This document shows, piece after piece, positions 1 through 11,555 of a DNA stretch of 64,000 nucleotides. The notes under the pieces are model-generated. The model was not told the origin of the DNA, made no database searches, and saw only the letters and a program-made list of their open reading frames with translations. The position numbers and the translations under genes were made by a program. The stretch is from NCBI GenBank assembly GCA_008729055.1, contig SDUX01000004.1, positions 248,001-312,000 of the forward strand, read 5' to 3'. Position 1 is the stretch's first letter. The number at the start of each line of letters is the position of its first letter. The DNA comes from Pyropia haitanensis. Lineage: Eukaryota; Rhodophyta; Bangiophyceae; Bangiales; Bangiaceae.

Positions 1-2567
1 CCCCCCCCGCTCCCGCAGCAGCCGCACCACCTTCTCCGCCGCGTCTGGGATGCGCGTGCCCGGCCCAAAGACCAGGTCCACCCCCTGCTCGCGCAGCTCC
101 GCGTAGTGCTCCTCTGGGATCACCCCCCCCACCAACACCGCCACGTCGCGGGTGCCCTCCTGGGCCCGCAGCAGGCCGACGAGCTCCGGCACGAGCGTCC
201 GGTGCGCGGCGGCCTGGGACGACACGCCGACGGCGTGGACGTCCGCCTCGAGGGCGGCGCGCGCCACCTCGGCGGGCGTCGCAAACAGCGGCGACACGTC
301 CACGTCGTAGCCGAGGTCCCCAAAGCCGGCCGAGATGACCTTGGCGCCCCGGTCGTGGCCGTCTTGGCCCAGCTTGGCCACCAGCAGCCGCGGCCGGCGG
401 CCCGCGTCGGCGGCAAAGGCCGCCACGAGGTCGGTGACGCGGCGGAGCTCGGCCGCCTCCGCGTCATCGTCGCCGTCTGCACCACCGCCGCCCGCAGCAG
501 CCGCCGCGTCGTACGCGGCCGAGTAGGCGCCGCGGACGACCGACGACGCCGGCTGGTGCCGCCCATAGACCGCCTCGAGCGCGGCGGAAATCTCGCCGAG
601 CGTCGCGCGCACCCGCGCGGCCGCCACCGCCGCGGCGAGCACGTTGGTCGCGACGCTCGTGCCCGCGCCGGGCGCCGCCGCCGCCGCGGCGGTGACGGCG
701 GCGAGCGCGGCCGCCACCGCCGCGCCGTCGCGGGCGGCCTTGATCGCCGCCAGCCGCTCGCACTGCGCCGCGCAGATGGCGGCCGAGTCGATGCTCAGCA
801 GCGACACCCGGCCGCCGCTGGCGTCGTCGCCGGCAGCGGCGGCACCAGCGCCACCGGCGGACGCTGCCGCCGACGCCGACGGCGGCGGCGCCGCCTCCTG
901 GACGTACTTGTTGACGCCCACGACAACGTCGGCGCCCGAGTCGACGCGCGCCTGCTTGCGCGCCGCCGCCTCCTCAATCCGCGCCTTTGGCCAGCCGTCC
1001 ACCACCGCGACGGCCATCCCGCCCGCCGCCTCCACCTCCTCCACCACCGCCGCGGCCTTTTCCGCCACCGCGTCGGTGAGCGCCTCCATCGCGTACGAGC
1101 CGCCCCACGGGTCGACGATGCCCGTCAGGCCCGTCTCTTCCGCCAGGATGAGCTGCGTGTTGCGCGCGACGCGCGACGAAAAGGGCGTCGGGAGTGCCAT
1201 CGCCTCGTCGAGCGCGTTGGTGTGGAGGCTCTGCGTGCCGCCCAGCACCGCCGCCATCGCCTCAACGGTCGTCCGGACGACATTGTTCCACGGCTCCGCG
1301 GCGGTCAGGCTGTAGCCGCTCGTCTGGCAGTGGGTGCGGAGCTTAAACGACCGCTCGTCGGTCGCGTCGGGAAAGTGCGTGCGGACGAGGCGCGCCCACA
1401 GGCGGCGGGCGGCGCGGAGCTTGGCCACCTCCCCGTAAAAGTCCATGCTGATGCCAAAGAAGAAGGACACCCGCGGCGCGACCGCGTCGATGGGCAGCCC
1501 CGCCCGCACCGCGCAGCGGAGGTACTCGAGGCCGTCCGCGAGGGTGAGGCCCAGCTCCAGCGCCGGCCCCGCGCCCGCCTCGAGCATGTGGTACCCCGAC
1601 ACGGAGATGGTGTTGAAGCGGGGCATCTCGGCCGAGCAGTAGGCCATGATATCCGAGATGAGCCGCAGCGACGGCGCGGGCGGGTAGATAAACGTGTTGC
1701 GCACGTTAAACTCCTTGAGGATGTCGTTTTGGATGGTGCCCCGCAGCGCCGCCGCCGGCACGCCCGCCTCCTCCGCGGCAACGATAAAAAACGCGAGCAC
1801 CGGCACCACCGCCCCGTTCATGGTCATGGACACGGACACCTCGTCGAGCGGGATGCCCTCAAACAGGCGCGCCATATCCTCCACGCTGTCAATCGCCACG
1901 CCCGCCATGCCCACATCCCCCGCCACCCGCCCGTGGTCCGAGTCGTACCCGCGGTGGGTGGGCAGGTCAAACGCGACGGAGAGGCCCTTGCCGCCCGCCG
2001 CCAGCGCCGCCTTGTACGCCGCGTTGCTCTCCTCGGCCGTTGCAAACCCCGCGTACTGCCGCACCGTCCACGGCCGGTGGGTGTACATGGTCGCGTGGAC
2101 GCCACGGGTGTAGGGGAAGGCACCGGGGAGCGCCTCGGCGGCGAGGCGCCCGGCGTCCACGTCGGCGGGCGTGTACAGCGCCTTGACGGGGACGCCCTCG
2201 GGGGTGTGGCGGGTGAGCGCCGCCTCGGCAGCGGCGGGGGTGGGCGACCGCAGCTCCGCCGCGGCGCGTGCCAGCCACGACGCGGGGGATGCCGCCACGT
2301 CCCGGGGGGGGGCGGCGGCGGGGGGGGCGCCGACGGCGGGGGGGGGGGGGGGGGGGGGGAGCCCCGCCCGCGCCGCCGCCGCCGTCTGGACGAGCGCCCC
2401 CCGCCGCCGCCGCGGCGGGCGCCCCGCCCCGGCCGGTGCCGGCAGCAGGCCCAGTGGGGGACGGCGGTGGGGGGACCGCGGCGGCGCCCGCCACCCGCGC
2501 GGCGCCGCGGCGGCCGGCGGCCGCCGCCGCCGCGGCCGCCGCGGCAGCAGCGGCGCGGCGTCGAGCG

Positions 2568-2605
<38 letters not shown>

Positions 2606-2635
2606 TGCTGGCAGCGCCCGCCGGCAGGCACCCAT
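1..2635 (-). CDS. MCM: methylmalonyl-CoA mutase, mitochondrial (3' end beyond window)
   Basis: Adenosylcobalamin-dependent enzyme that converts methylmalonyl-CoA to succinyl-CoA, normally in the mitochondrial matrix (family knowledge). The frame runs about 759 codons from 2277 to the window edge without a stop. It carries family signatures: [26 protein letters not shown] and DPWGGSY in the catalytic barrel, then the B12-binding domain with DGHDRG (the DxHxxG motif supplying the cobalt-ligating His, near 340-360) and FGPGTRIP close to the end. Only the last few residues should be missing. The ATG at 2633-2635 opens an Arg/Ala-rich leader that looks like a transit peptide, but it is in another frame. 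The two join at the 22-base G run at 2338-2359, where one base too many or two too few would explain the switch. Start and leader are therefore less certain than the enzyme body. Confidence 0.93.
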
Positions 2636-2848
2636 GGTCCGCGGCGGCCGCACGGCCAGCTACGACGCGCCGGCCGGTGGCGGCGGTCCAAGACAAAAAA
2701 ACCAAACGAGGCGGGCGGGGGAAGCCCAGGCAAAGGCCAAAAAAAAAAAAAGAAGAAAAGAAAAGAACGGGCCTACCGTGACGCGGGCATTGCCGCTGTG
2801 GGTTGGCGGGGGTGGTGGCGACGCGACTTGGCGGTCGCGGTTGCGGTC

Positions 2849-2882
<34 letters not shown>

Positions 2883-3779
2883 CGCGGCGGGGTGTGCCCG
2901 CAGCGCAGCCGGCAACGACGCTGCCGCGGCGCGCCACCCCACGCGCGCGGCGTAGCGCGCGCGACAAGGCGTGGGGAGCGCCAGGCTGGCTGGACCCCGA
3001 CAATCATACGTGGCAACGACAATGTGTGTGGAAGCAGGTGGACATGTTCCGGTACATACGAGCACTGTACAGCAGGGATCCTGTAATTGCGTGTACCAAC
3101 AGGGCTGCGGGCCGAGCGCCGAGCGCAGGCACCTGGTTCTTCTTCCAAGACACCACCGACGGCAGCACGGGCTGCCGCGGGCGGCAGCGCCGGCGCCACC
3201 ATCGCATGCTGCTGGTGCGCCCACCAAACTAACCTCCAGCAGTCGCACCACCACCCGTGTTCAGACGGGCGCCACCGCGGGGGTGCGGGACGACGCGGTG
3301 CGCCGCGCCTTGGCCGCACCGTCGGCGTCTGCGCCCGACACCGCGGCGCCGCTGCGCGCTGGTGGGGCCGCCGGCGGCGCAGGCGGGCGGCGGCCGTGGA
3401 ACACCCCCCTTGTCTCTGTATCCACCGCGCGCGCCGGCCAGGCGGATGGGTGCCAGCGAAACATACGTGCGCTACCCACTGGAGTGCCGCGGGCCGCCAC
3501 CAATCCAGAGGGTGCGGACGGTGCGACGGAGCGAGCGCAGGTATGGGAAACAGAATAAAAAAAAGAACGGGACCGACCGATTGTTATATACATGCAGTTA
3601 TGGGGAGAAAAACAAGCGAGAGATAGACGCGGGGGAGAAGACACAATACACAAAGGAGAAACAATACACACGCCCCACCACGTCCCTCCTCCTTCTCCGC
3701 CCCGCCCGCCCTTGTCGCCCTCCCCTTGCCTGGGACCAGCACGCGGGTGGCACGACCAACCCGCCGCGGCCGCGCCACC
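2636..3779. other. intergenic, no gene seen
   Basis: Lies between the 5' end of the mutase gene and the 3' end of the first RING gene. It holds an A-rich tract at about 2735-2766 and a (GGC)n run at about 2851-2882. Open frames here are Arg/Ala-rich shadows of GC repeats with no recognisable domain. Promoter elements for the mutase gene should lie here, but none can be identified by eye. Confidence 0.5.
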
Positions 3780-4342
3780 TCAGGCAGACGGTACGCCCGC
3801 GGCCACGGCGGGTGGCGCGACTGGCGGGTGGTCAAAGCCGCTCGGCCGGATGACCACCACCGTGTCGGGCGCCATGGCGGGCAACGCCGCCGCCACGTCC
3901 GCGGCGCCCGGCGCCGTCGGGCCATTGCCGCCAGCCGGCCGCGTCGTCGCGGTTGCCATCGCCTCCCCCTCCTCCTCGTCATCGTCCATTGGCACGGTCA
4001 CGTCCGCGCCCTTGCCCGCCCCCTTCCACCCCCGCTCCTCCGCGGCGGCAAACAGGGCCGCCCGCACGGGCGTCGCGCACAGCGGGCACGTGTCGCTCTT
4101 GGCCAGCCACTGCCGGATGCACGCGCCGTGGTAGGTGTGGCCACACGCGAGCGCCGCCTCCGTGCGGTCCGGGTGGGACTCGTCGAGGCAGATCGCGCAC
4201 TGCGTCGTCGCGCCGTCGGCCAGGGGCGTCACGTCGAGCGCCGACGCGACCGCGTCACCGTCGCTGAAGCGCATCCGCTTGCAGCCGCCGCCGCCGCCGC
4301 CAACCCCCGAGGGGGGGGGACCGCCCGCCCGCGGCTGTCATG

Positions 4343-4373
<31 letters not shown>

Positions 4374-4663
4374 TTCGCGCCGGCAACGCCGTTGTGCGCG
4401 CCCGACCGGAGGATGCCCTCGTGGCGACGGAGGAGGGAGCGCTTAAACTCGCGCCGCATGCACACGTAAAAGAGGAGCAGGAACGTAAAGGGGATGAACG
4501 CAAACGCGCCGCCGCTCAGGAGGAGTGTCTGCCGCGACGGGCCGTCGGGGAGGGCCCCGTCGGGGGTGGGCACCGGGCTGTCTTGGCGCGACACGGGGAA
4601 GAGGAAGGGGGGAGGGGGCAGGGGGAGGCCAAGAGCGCCCGAAGAAGCTGGCGGAGGGGTCAT
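3780..4663 (-). CDS. transmembrane RING-H2 finger protein (ATL-like)
   Basis: Probable membrane-anchored E3 ubiquitin ligase. From the ATG at 4661-4663 the frame encodes a Pro-rich N-terminus and one strong membrane span (FAFIPFTFLLLFYVCM), followed by a basic segment and a Gly-rich linker. The RING-H2 domain follows in another frame: CAICLDES, CGHTYHGACIRQW, CPLC, with the canonical C-x2-C ... C-x-H-x2-H-x2-C ... C-x2-C spacing. An acidic stretch (MDDDEEEGE) and a Pro/Ala tail end at a TGA at 3780-3782. TM followed by RING-H2 is the ATL architecture known in plants. The frame changes between 4270 and 4380; one extra base in the nine-G run at 4311-4319 would join the halves. A short intron is the alternative. 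Substrate unknown. Confidence 0.8.
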
Positions 4664-6509
4664 GGCCGAGGGTAAGCGGCGATGGGTGAGCAGGGGGGAG
4701 GGTAAGAAGCAGGGCGGGATGTGGGGGGGGCGGGGGTTGGGGCGCCCGAAGGGAACAACCACGCGCCGCGTACGCCGAGACCGGCACGATACCAGAGCTG
4801 GGTCATGCAGCTTCGCCCTGCTCGGACAGCGACACCCTCAAGAGGCGCGAGAAGGCCGACGGACGTCGGTGGGTGGAGGCTGCTGGTGACGGTGGCTGTG
4901 TCGGCACGGCTGGCACCGACGTGACGAGGAACCGCCCCCCCGCCTCGCCGTATCTACACCGCACGCGCCGTGGGGATTCCGCCGGCGGCTGCGTGCGCGT
5001 GCACGCCCAGTGGCGCGACCGCCGCGGGGCGCCACACGCGGCTGGGGGGGACGCGCGGCACGCCCCCACCCGAGTCAAAACATCAGGCCGGCGCAGGTGG
5101 CCACCATCCACTGATGGCCATACCCTGGAAATGGTGGAGGGATGCCCAGGCGGGCGGCCGCTCCGCCCCCCCTCTCACACCGTCGTGCGGGGCAGCTCGG
5201 CAAAAAGGCCGTCGAGAAACCCGGTGCCGGCGGGGGTCCACTCCAGGGGCCAGTTTGGTGTCTCGTGTCGTATGGAGGGGCACGGCGCGTGCCGCCGCCG
5301 CCGCGGCTGCCCACCAGTAGCGGCGACCCGCGCGCCGGCCCAGCGGCCCTGCCTCTTTGGGTGTGCAATCGGGTGTTCTTGGGCGGCCATGCATTGGTGG
5401 AGCGCGTCACCCGTCGACAGTCGACTGTACACGACGGGGTCCCGCCGGCCGAGTAGCCAATCGCCGCCGCAACGTGCGACCGTCCCGCCGGTGTAAAGGG
5501 GATGGGACAGCCCCGCGCACCCCATTCGTCCATCGTTCCGACGGTGATCTGGGACCCCTCCATCACAGGGGGCGTCGAAACGAACAAGACACCCTGCGGA
5601 GCGGCGCTGCGCCCAACTTGAGGCTGTTCCGACGTGATGCGGATTGAATCCAGGCCGTCTCCTCTTTGGCGCACGCGCTCGCCTGGGACTTGCAAGAGTG
5701 GAGCGGGGCGCAGCATAGATCGCCTTCCAGCCAGATCGCTGTATCGTCGGGAACAGAGTAGGCGGGAAGCTGACCAATCACACCACAACTGCCGCCAGGC
5801 TGTCCAGCAGTGCGTGGCGCTCGGCCTCCAACCTCTCCGCGCCGGCTCCCGCCACGAATAGGATGGAGAACGCGGCAGCGCGCACGTGCTCGTCCCCCCC
5901 CCCTCCCCCCGCTGCCCCTCTCTCCCGTTTCCAGAGCGCTCGCGCGACCGGTTTGCTTTTCTTTCCCACCACAGGTACACGGGTGTGTGCCTCGCACGGG
6001 TCCTCCCGCGCGAGGCGGACAGCGTCGCCGGTGGGTTTTGTGCGTCTGGCGGCAGCGGCGTTCGCAGCCGGTAGCTACCGGCTGCAGTTCCCGCCGCCGA
6101 CGTCCGTGCCACCCTGCCGTCGGAGATTGGAGAGGGGCCGGAAGGGGGGCAGCCACTGCGGGGCAGCAATCCGATGCAGACGATTCTGGCAGGCCAAGAC
6201 CGACGGTGGGGCCTCCTTGCCAGGCGTCTTGACCCGCTGCTCCTGCCAGCAAGAGAAGAAACGAAACACTATACAGAAGGGACGGACGGTGACGGCCGAC
6301 GGCAGCAGCGTGCAATAGGGTGCTGACGCGCGCGCTCTGCTGTGGGTCGGCCTCGAAGGCAAGTCGAGCGACGAGCAGTCCTCCGCCGCCCTGGGGGACC
6401 CCCACACCCAGCTACCAGCGCGCCTCGACCGCGTGCGGCCCCGCTGCCACCGTCGCGGCGCCACCGTCTCCTCCTCCCCACCCCCTTTCTGCCCCCGCCC
6501 CCCCCCATC
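4664..6509. other. intergenic, possible coding remnant inside
   Basis: Upstream of the first RING gene and downstream of the 6510-7388 gene. Most of it shows no convincing coding signal. The part at 5075-5972 has minus-strand segments that read more like protein and is listed separately. Confidence 0.4.
5075..5972 (-). pseudogene. possible degraded or mis-framed gene, unknown product
   Basis: Three minus-strand frames hand over to each other. Near 5780-5890 one reads AGAERLEAERHALLDSLAAV. The next, near 5690-5770, reads GQLPAYSVPDDTAIWLEGDL. The third, near 5440-5620, reads GVLFVSTPPVMEGSQITVGT followed by MDEWGARGCPIPFTPAG. Each is richer in mixed residues than the Arg/Pro/Ala shadows around it, which is why I list it. 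Unlike the other split genes in this window, the handovers do not fall on long homopolymers, so decay or unrecognised introns are as likely as sequencing error. No family recognised. Confidence 0.22.
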
Positions 6510-7388
6510 TCAGGTGTCGTAGGACACCGCATCCGCAGCCACCCCCGCCCGCCACGTTTCCTGTTCCTTGGCCTCCTTGCGGTCCGCCCGCGCGTTCATG
6601 ACCACAATCCAGACGCCCACAAGGAACATGAAGCCGAGCAGGCCGCCCAAAATGGACAGCCCCACGCGCCAGGGCATGGCTGGCTCGTCGTCTTCGTCCC
6701 AGCGGTTGTTGTTGGCGTGCGAAGCGGAGGAGGGGCGGTTCCCGCCTGTCGGCCGGTTCCCGCCTGTCGGCCGGTTCCCGGACGATGAGGACGATGATGT
6801 CGGCTTGCTCCCACTGGACGAGGAGGACCCGGCGCGGGGGCGCGCACCAGCCACGGCGGGAGCGCCCGCCACAACCGGCGCCTGGGTCCGCGGCGTGGCA
6901 TTGGCGGCTGCCGCCCCGTCGGCGGGAGCCGTTGCGATGGCCACCCCCCCGTCGGTGGGAGCTTGCGCTTGCGTGGGGTTCCGCACGCCGACGTCGGTGG
7001 CACCCACAGTCGCAAAGGGCAGGTGACCCCGGGAGGGGGGAGCCGCCGCGGCGTCGCCACCTCGGACCGCCGCCGCGGCGGCATGGAAGGCAAGCACGGC
7101 CGGCGGCGGGGCATCGCTGCCGCCTCTGGAAGCGGCGGCGGCGGCGGCGGCGGCGGGTCGGCCAACGGGGCGGCCAAACCCCCCCTCCGCCACCAACAGC
7201 AGCATGACCACCGCCGCGGCGGTGGAGGCGGCCACGCCAGAGGCGCGGCTGCGTGGCCGCCAAGCAGACGACGCCAGCGGCGGTGACCCGTGCGGGATCC
7301 CCACGCGGCGGCACGCTCGCGGCGGCAGCGGGGGAGGGTGCAGCGGGTGAAACGGGCCGCGACCGGCAGCGGGGGGTCCGACGGCCAT
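6510..7388 (-). CDS. single-pass membrane protein, unknown function
   Basis: A 292-residue unbroken frame from the ATG at 7386-7388 to a TGA at 6510-6512. A basic, Pro-rich N-terminus leads to a hydrophobic stretch (GVAASTAAAVVMLLLVAEGG, about residues 58-77) that could be a signal anchor. The middle is low complexity: Ala-rich, a Ser run, and a short GGNRPT repeat matched by a tandem nucleotide repeat near 6740-6780. Near the C-terminus lie an acidic NNNRWDEDDEP, a clear membrane span (LSILGGLLGFMFLVGVWIVV) and a basic cytosolic tail ending SYDT. An in-frame non-ATG extension upstream to 7751 is possible but reads as low complexity. The topology suggests a type I or double-pass surface protein. 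No catalytic domain visible. Confidence 0.65.
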   Translation of the reverse strand: MAVGPPAAGRGPFHPLHPPPLPPRACRRVGIPHGSPPLASSAWRPRSRASGVAASTAAAVVMLLLVAEGGFGRPVGRPAAAAAAAASRGGSDAPPPAVLAFHAAAAAVRGGDAAAAPPSRGHLPFATVGATDVGVRNPTQAQAPTDGGVAIATAPADGAAAANATPRTQAPVVAGAPAVAGARPRAGSSSSSGSKPTSSSSSSGNRPTGGNRPTGGNRPSSASHANNNRWDEDDEPAMPWRVGLSILGGLLGFMFLVGVWIVVMNARADRKEAKEQETWRAGVAADAVSYDT

Positions 7389-8030
7389 GGTGTGGGGGGA
7401 GTGGAGGGGAACGCCACGGGGTGCAAGAACGGGTGGTCCCCTGCCCGATAGCGGCGGCCGCCTCCATCGCCGCCGCCGCCGCTCAAGTCCCACGCGACGC
7501 GCGTGGCCGCCGCCGCCGACTCGGCCGACGCCGAGTGACCGGCGGTGAGGAGAGGTAGGTGTCCAACCCCCCTGATTGTCACCCCCCGCGAGAGCGCGCA
7601 GCCGCCACGGCATACCGCGGGGGTGCCATGACCATGGACGGCGGCCGCCGCCGTCGTGCCTCGACCGCGGGGGGCGGTATCGTGCCGGCGGCGGCGGCAA
7701 TCCCCACGCCGCCCCCGTCACCGTGCCGCGCAAGAGAGGCCGCCGTGACAACGGTCGAGGCGGCCAGCCTGCCCGCTTCTTTCCGCGTCACCTCCCCCAG
7801 CACCAGCAAGCAGCTGGATGGTGGCCCGCGCCGCCGCTCTCCCGTCGCAGAGGCACCGCCACAGCCGTCGAGGCGGTCACGCTCATGGACCGCGCACACA
7901 CACGAAAAAAGAAAAGCTGGGTCTGTTCATGGAAAAGTGTCCCGATATTGGACCCAAACTGGGTCCTACCCCACAAAGTATTCCATGAAAAAGTGTGGAA
8001 TTTTGGTGTCCTCGCTGCCGCACGTCCGGG
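7389..8030. other. intergenic, no gene seen
   Basis: Short gap between the membrane protein's start and the end of the second RING gene. About 7900-8010 is less GC-rich than its surroundings. No coding signal beyond shadows. Confidence 0.5.
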
Positions 8031-8278
8031 CTACGGGCACGCCACCGCCGCGCCGCGCCCCCCCCCCACCCCACCCTGCGCGCCTTGACCACCCGCGGCG
8101 CCGCCGCTGCTGTCGCGGCACCCCGCCCCTGCGGCTCCACACGGCGGCGGTGGCAGGAGCAGTAGTGGCGGCGCCGACGGCCGCGGCGGGGGCGGCGGCA
8201 GCCACGCGGCCGGCGGCGGCGGCAGCACTCCCTGCCACGCAGGGGGGGAGGAGCGCGGCGCCCCCACCGCCGACCGCA

Positions 8279-8318
<40 letters not shown>

Positions 8319-8913
8319 GTTCCACACCACGGCGGGCGGCCACACCGCCCACCCCCCTGGGGATCGACCCCGCGCGCCGGGCCACGACGGCGGGGGTGGG
8401 GACCCCCCTGGGCCGCCGGCCGCGTACGGCAGCGGCCGCGGGGCTGCCCAGGTCGCGACGGGCGGCGGCTGCCGCGGCCAGCCCGGCATCGACGCCGGTG
8501 CCGTGACGGCTCGGCCCACAAACGGCAGCGGGGGGGGGGTGCGGGCGCCGCCCGCCTCCCCCCCGGCCTTGACCAGCGGCGGCGTGCCGACCGCCGCGCG
8601 CACGCCCCGCCCACACAGAGGGCAGCGGTCGGCGGTGGCGAGCCACCGGCGGAGGCAGCGGCCGTGGTAGCCGTGGCCACAGGGGAGCGCCACCTTGCGC
8701 TCGCCGCCGCTGCTGCCGCCGCCGCTGGTGCCACCGTCCCCCCCCCCCCGGCTCCTCCGCCGTCGTTTCCTTCCCCATCACTGTCATCGTCGAGGCAAAT
8801 GACACACGCGGCGGCCGACGGGGGCAGCCCGTCGACGAGCGCCCCGGCCTCGGCGTCCTTGGCGGCGGCCGCCGCCGCCGCCGGCACCGCCTCCCCGCCG
8901 TGCGACGATGGAT

Positions 8914-8944
<31 letters not shown>

Positions 8945-9330
8945 CGCCGCCGCCGTGTTGGTCACGGCCCGGTTGCGCGCGGCGGCGGCGGCCGCCAGCG
9001 GGTGCGCCGCGTCCGACGCGGACCTGCCCCCCCCGCGCGTGGCGAGGCACGACAGCACGATGAGCGCGAGGCCCGCGCACGCGATGAGTGCCACCGCGGT
9101 GTAGGACACGATCGACAGGGCCAGCGGGGAGGACGAGAGCACCCGGGTGGTGAGGGTGTCGAGGGGGGGCAGGGGGGGGGGAGGGTGAGCCCGGTGGAAC
9201 CCCGTGCCGCCCCCCGTGTGCCACCGGCGGTGGCGGCGATCGCAGCGGCAGCTGCCGGCCCGACGCCGCCGCTCGTTACCGCCGTCACTGCCGCCGCCGC
9301 CACCCGCCAGGGCTGTATCAGAGGGGCCAT
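8031..9330 (-). CDS. transmembrane RING-H2 finger protein, second copy
   Basis: Same plan as the gene at 3780-4663. The likely start is the ATG at 9328-9330 (MAPLIQPWRVAAAAVTAV), a plausible signal sequence. After the G runs near 9160-9185 the frame changes and gives a membrane span (SYTAVALIACAGLALIVLSC), an Ala-rich linker and the first RING cysteines (CVICLDDD). A 12-base run at 8738-8749 marks a second change, after which CGHGYHGRCLRRW and CPLCGRG complete the RING-H2. A Pro-rich tail ends at a TAG at 8031-8033. Adding one base at each run joins all three parts. The loop between the first and second cysteine pairs is longer than in the first copy (about 40 residues). Expected role: membrane E3 ubiquitin ligase. 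The N-terminus is the least certain part. Confidence 0.72.
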
Positions 9331-11189
9331 GCTCGCTCTGCCGCCGGCGCGTCCGCATCAAGAACAACCGCCGCAGTTGGGGATTGGCAGTGCACGCCGG
9401 GCTCCCAGGGATAGTAGAGGGGTGAGGGGAGCGGCAGGCAGGGGCGGCAGGTGAGGGTGCCACCGACGCCGTCCAAGCGACGGCGGCGCCAAGGCGCGCG
9501 TCGTCGATGCAAAGGGAGGAACAACGGGCGGGGGGATGGCCTCGGCGGCGCAGCGCACTCCCCCACCCTCCCGACCTTGCGCTTTTCCCCGCTCCCACCC
9601 CCCCCCGCGGGCGGGTGCCACCCCCCGCTTCGCTGCTCCCACCGCCACCCAGAGTCACGTTGCCCGCCACCTGTCTGCTGCATGAGGGGGGGGGCGCCAG
9701 GGGCGACGCTTTTGTGGCCACTGCCACCGCGGCTGACTCGATGGAAGCGCGAGGACCTTGTGGCGTGGCCGTCGCCGCCTGCGCCGCGGTCGCGGCCATT
9801 GGCGGCGGCGGCAGCAGCCCCCTCGGCCGCCACGATGCCGGCAGCGCGATTGCGGCGTGGCGGACGCGCGTCTGTTGGCGGGTCCTTCTCCCCCCTCACG
9901 CTCCTTATCCAGCATGCTCGCCCTTTCATTCCACTCCAACCCGGCACACCACCGGCCTGCCCCTTGCGCTATGCCGGCCCCAGCCGGGCGGACGCCACGG
10001 ATCAGCAGGCGCTATGGAGGGGGGGGGGGGACGCCCGCGGCACGCACTGGTGGCATTCTTGCGCGTCTCGCCCCCTTCCCTTCCCCGCTCTGACCACACC
10101 TCGTGGCCGCCCTCCAAACTTAGCTCCTCCATCCCCTGGCGTGCGTGTCGGGCGTCGAAACTTGTTCCGCCCGTGACCGCGTGCAGCGCCGCGTTCTCTC
10201 ATCTGCATGATGCCGCCTCCTCTCCCCCCACGCCGAGCGCTGTCCGGCCATCCCGTAGGCCGGTGCCCTGCCGCGGTGCCTCTTTTTTCGTCCTCGTCCC
10301 TCCCCGACAGACGGCCGCCGTCGTCCGCGCTGTACCGCTCGTCGTGCCTTGTCCACAAACACTGGATCGTGGCAGTGGTGGCGGCGGTGCATCGCCACGT
10401 TTCTGCGTCAGCCCTCGGGCGAGCCACCAAGTTTCCGTAGTCGACCGCGATTGATCCCGTTGCAATGGAGGACACTGGCACCACTCTGTGAAAATTGCAG
10501 TGACGGGTCCAAAACGTGGCATCAAGACGCCAGCACGTGCTGTGTTGATCCCGGTCTGGCCCACTTGCTCGACAGCGGCGCCCGAGTGGCGCGTCCCCCC
10601 AGCGAGTTCTGGACGAAGGGGAACATCGCCGCGCCGCCAACTGCGCGGCGTCTCTGCCACGCCAACCTCTCTTTCCGCCCTTGGCTTGAGACAAACTGAA
10701 CGCCCGAGGAGCAGAGGGATGGCGCTCGTACAGAGTTCCGCGCCAGCTTCGCCTGCGGGTAGCGCGGGAGGCGGTGTGGGACACGGCCTCCATCCAACGA
10801 GACAAGTGACAGTGCCGAGAAGTACAGAAAGCACAACAATACTGTACATTTACCGCGGGGCGGCTTCGCCGACCTTTCTCCCCTCCATAACTTTCCCTCC
10901 TCTCGCTTCTCCTTGCTAGGAAAGACCCCCCCCCCCCCCCCCCCTGCTCGCCTCCCACACCAGCGCAGCCGTCCATTCCCGCACTGCAATTGCCGTGGCA
11001 GCGGCGCGGAGGGTGGTGACACCGCTGCCATGGGTTCCCTGGCGGCCCGTCACAGGCGCTCCCGTGGCGCAAGGCGGGGAGAGCGGGGGGCAGAGCGGGG
11101 GGGTGGGGTGGGAGAGGAGGGCACTCCCACCGCGGTGGCGGCCGCCACAGCAGCCGCGTCCCTTGGAAGCTTCGGACGGTGGCCGCCGC
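9331..11189. other. intergenic, no gene seen
   Basis: About 1.9 kb between divergent neighbours. Overlapping open frames on both strands (for example minus 10199-10849) lack domains and mixed-residue segments. The stretch at 10440-10860 is less GC-rich than average. A 20-base C run lies at about 10925-10944. Confidence 0.45.
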
Positions 11190-11555
11190 TTACGCGGTGA
11201 GCCCCTTCCAGCCCGACCGGCCGACGCCAATCCACGCAATCCGCCCGCCCTCGCACCCAAACACCGCCGCCACGCGCATGCGGACGCCCAGCCAGGTGAC
11301 GACGCCGTCCACCCGCACGCGCCCGTCATTGGCGCCGTCCACCGGCACGGGGTCGCCCCAGGTGCCCGGTGCGGCCCCCTTGGCCTCGCAGTACGCCGCC
11401 AGCGCGGCCGCGCCACGGATGGTGCCGTCCCGCTGGGACTCCATCGTGACGTTGGGGGTGACGAGATTGGCAATGGGAGCTACCGCCCCTGCCGCACGGG
11501 CCGTCATGTACGCGGCGGCCAGGCCGGCGGGAGTCGGGTCACCGGGGGTGCCCAT
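11190..11555 (-). CDS. small NTF2/SnoaL-like fold protein
   Basis: Compact 121-residue unbroken frame, ATG at 11553-11555, TAA at 11190-11192. The order of features fits the NTF2-like/SnoaL cone fold: an N-terminal helix (AGLAAAYMTARAAG), a loop with NVTMESQRDGTIRG, a helix with AALAAYCEAKG, then alternating strands (DGRVRVDGVVTWLGVRMRV, AAVFGCEGGRIAWIGVG). The fold is used by small-molecule isomerases, hydrolases and transport factors, so no reaction can be assigned. Its length is typical of stand-alone SnoaL proteins. There is no signal peptide or membrane span, suggesting a soluble protein. The neighbours do not suggest a pathway. Confidence 0.62.
   Translation of the reverse strand: MGTPGDPTPAGLAAAYMTARAAGAVAPIANLVTPNVTMESQRDGTIRGAAALAAYCEAKGAAPGTWGDPVPVDGANDGRVRVDGVVTWLGVRMRVAAVFGCEGGRIAWIGVGRSGWKGLTA

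Noticed and set aside
106..2781. 891-codon plus-strand frame opposite the mutase gene
   Set aside because: It is the antisense shadow of a GC-rich coding sequence; the minus strand carries clear mutase motifs.
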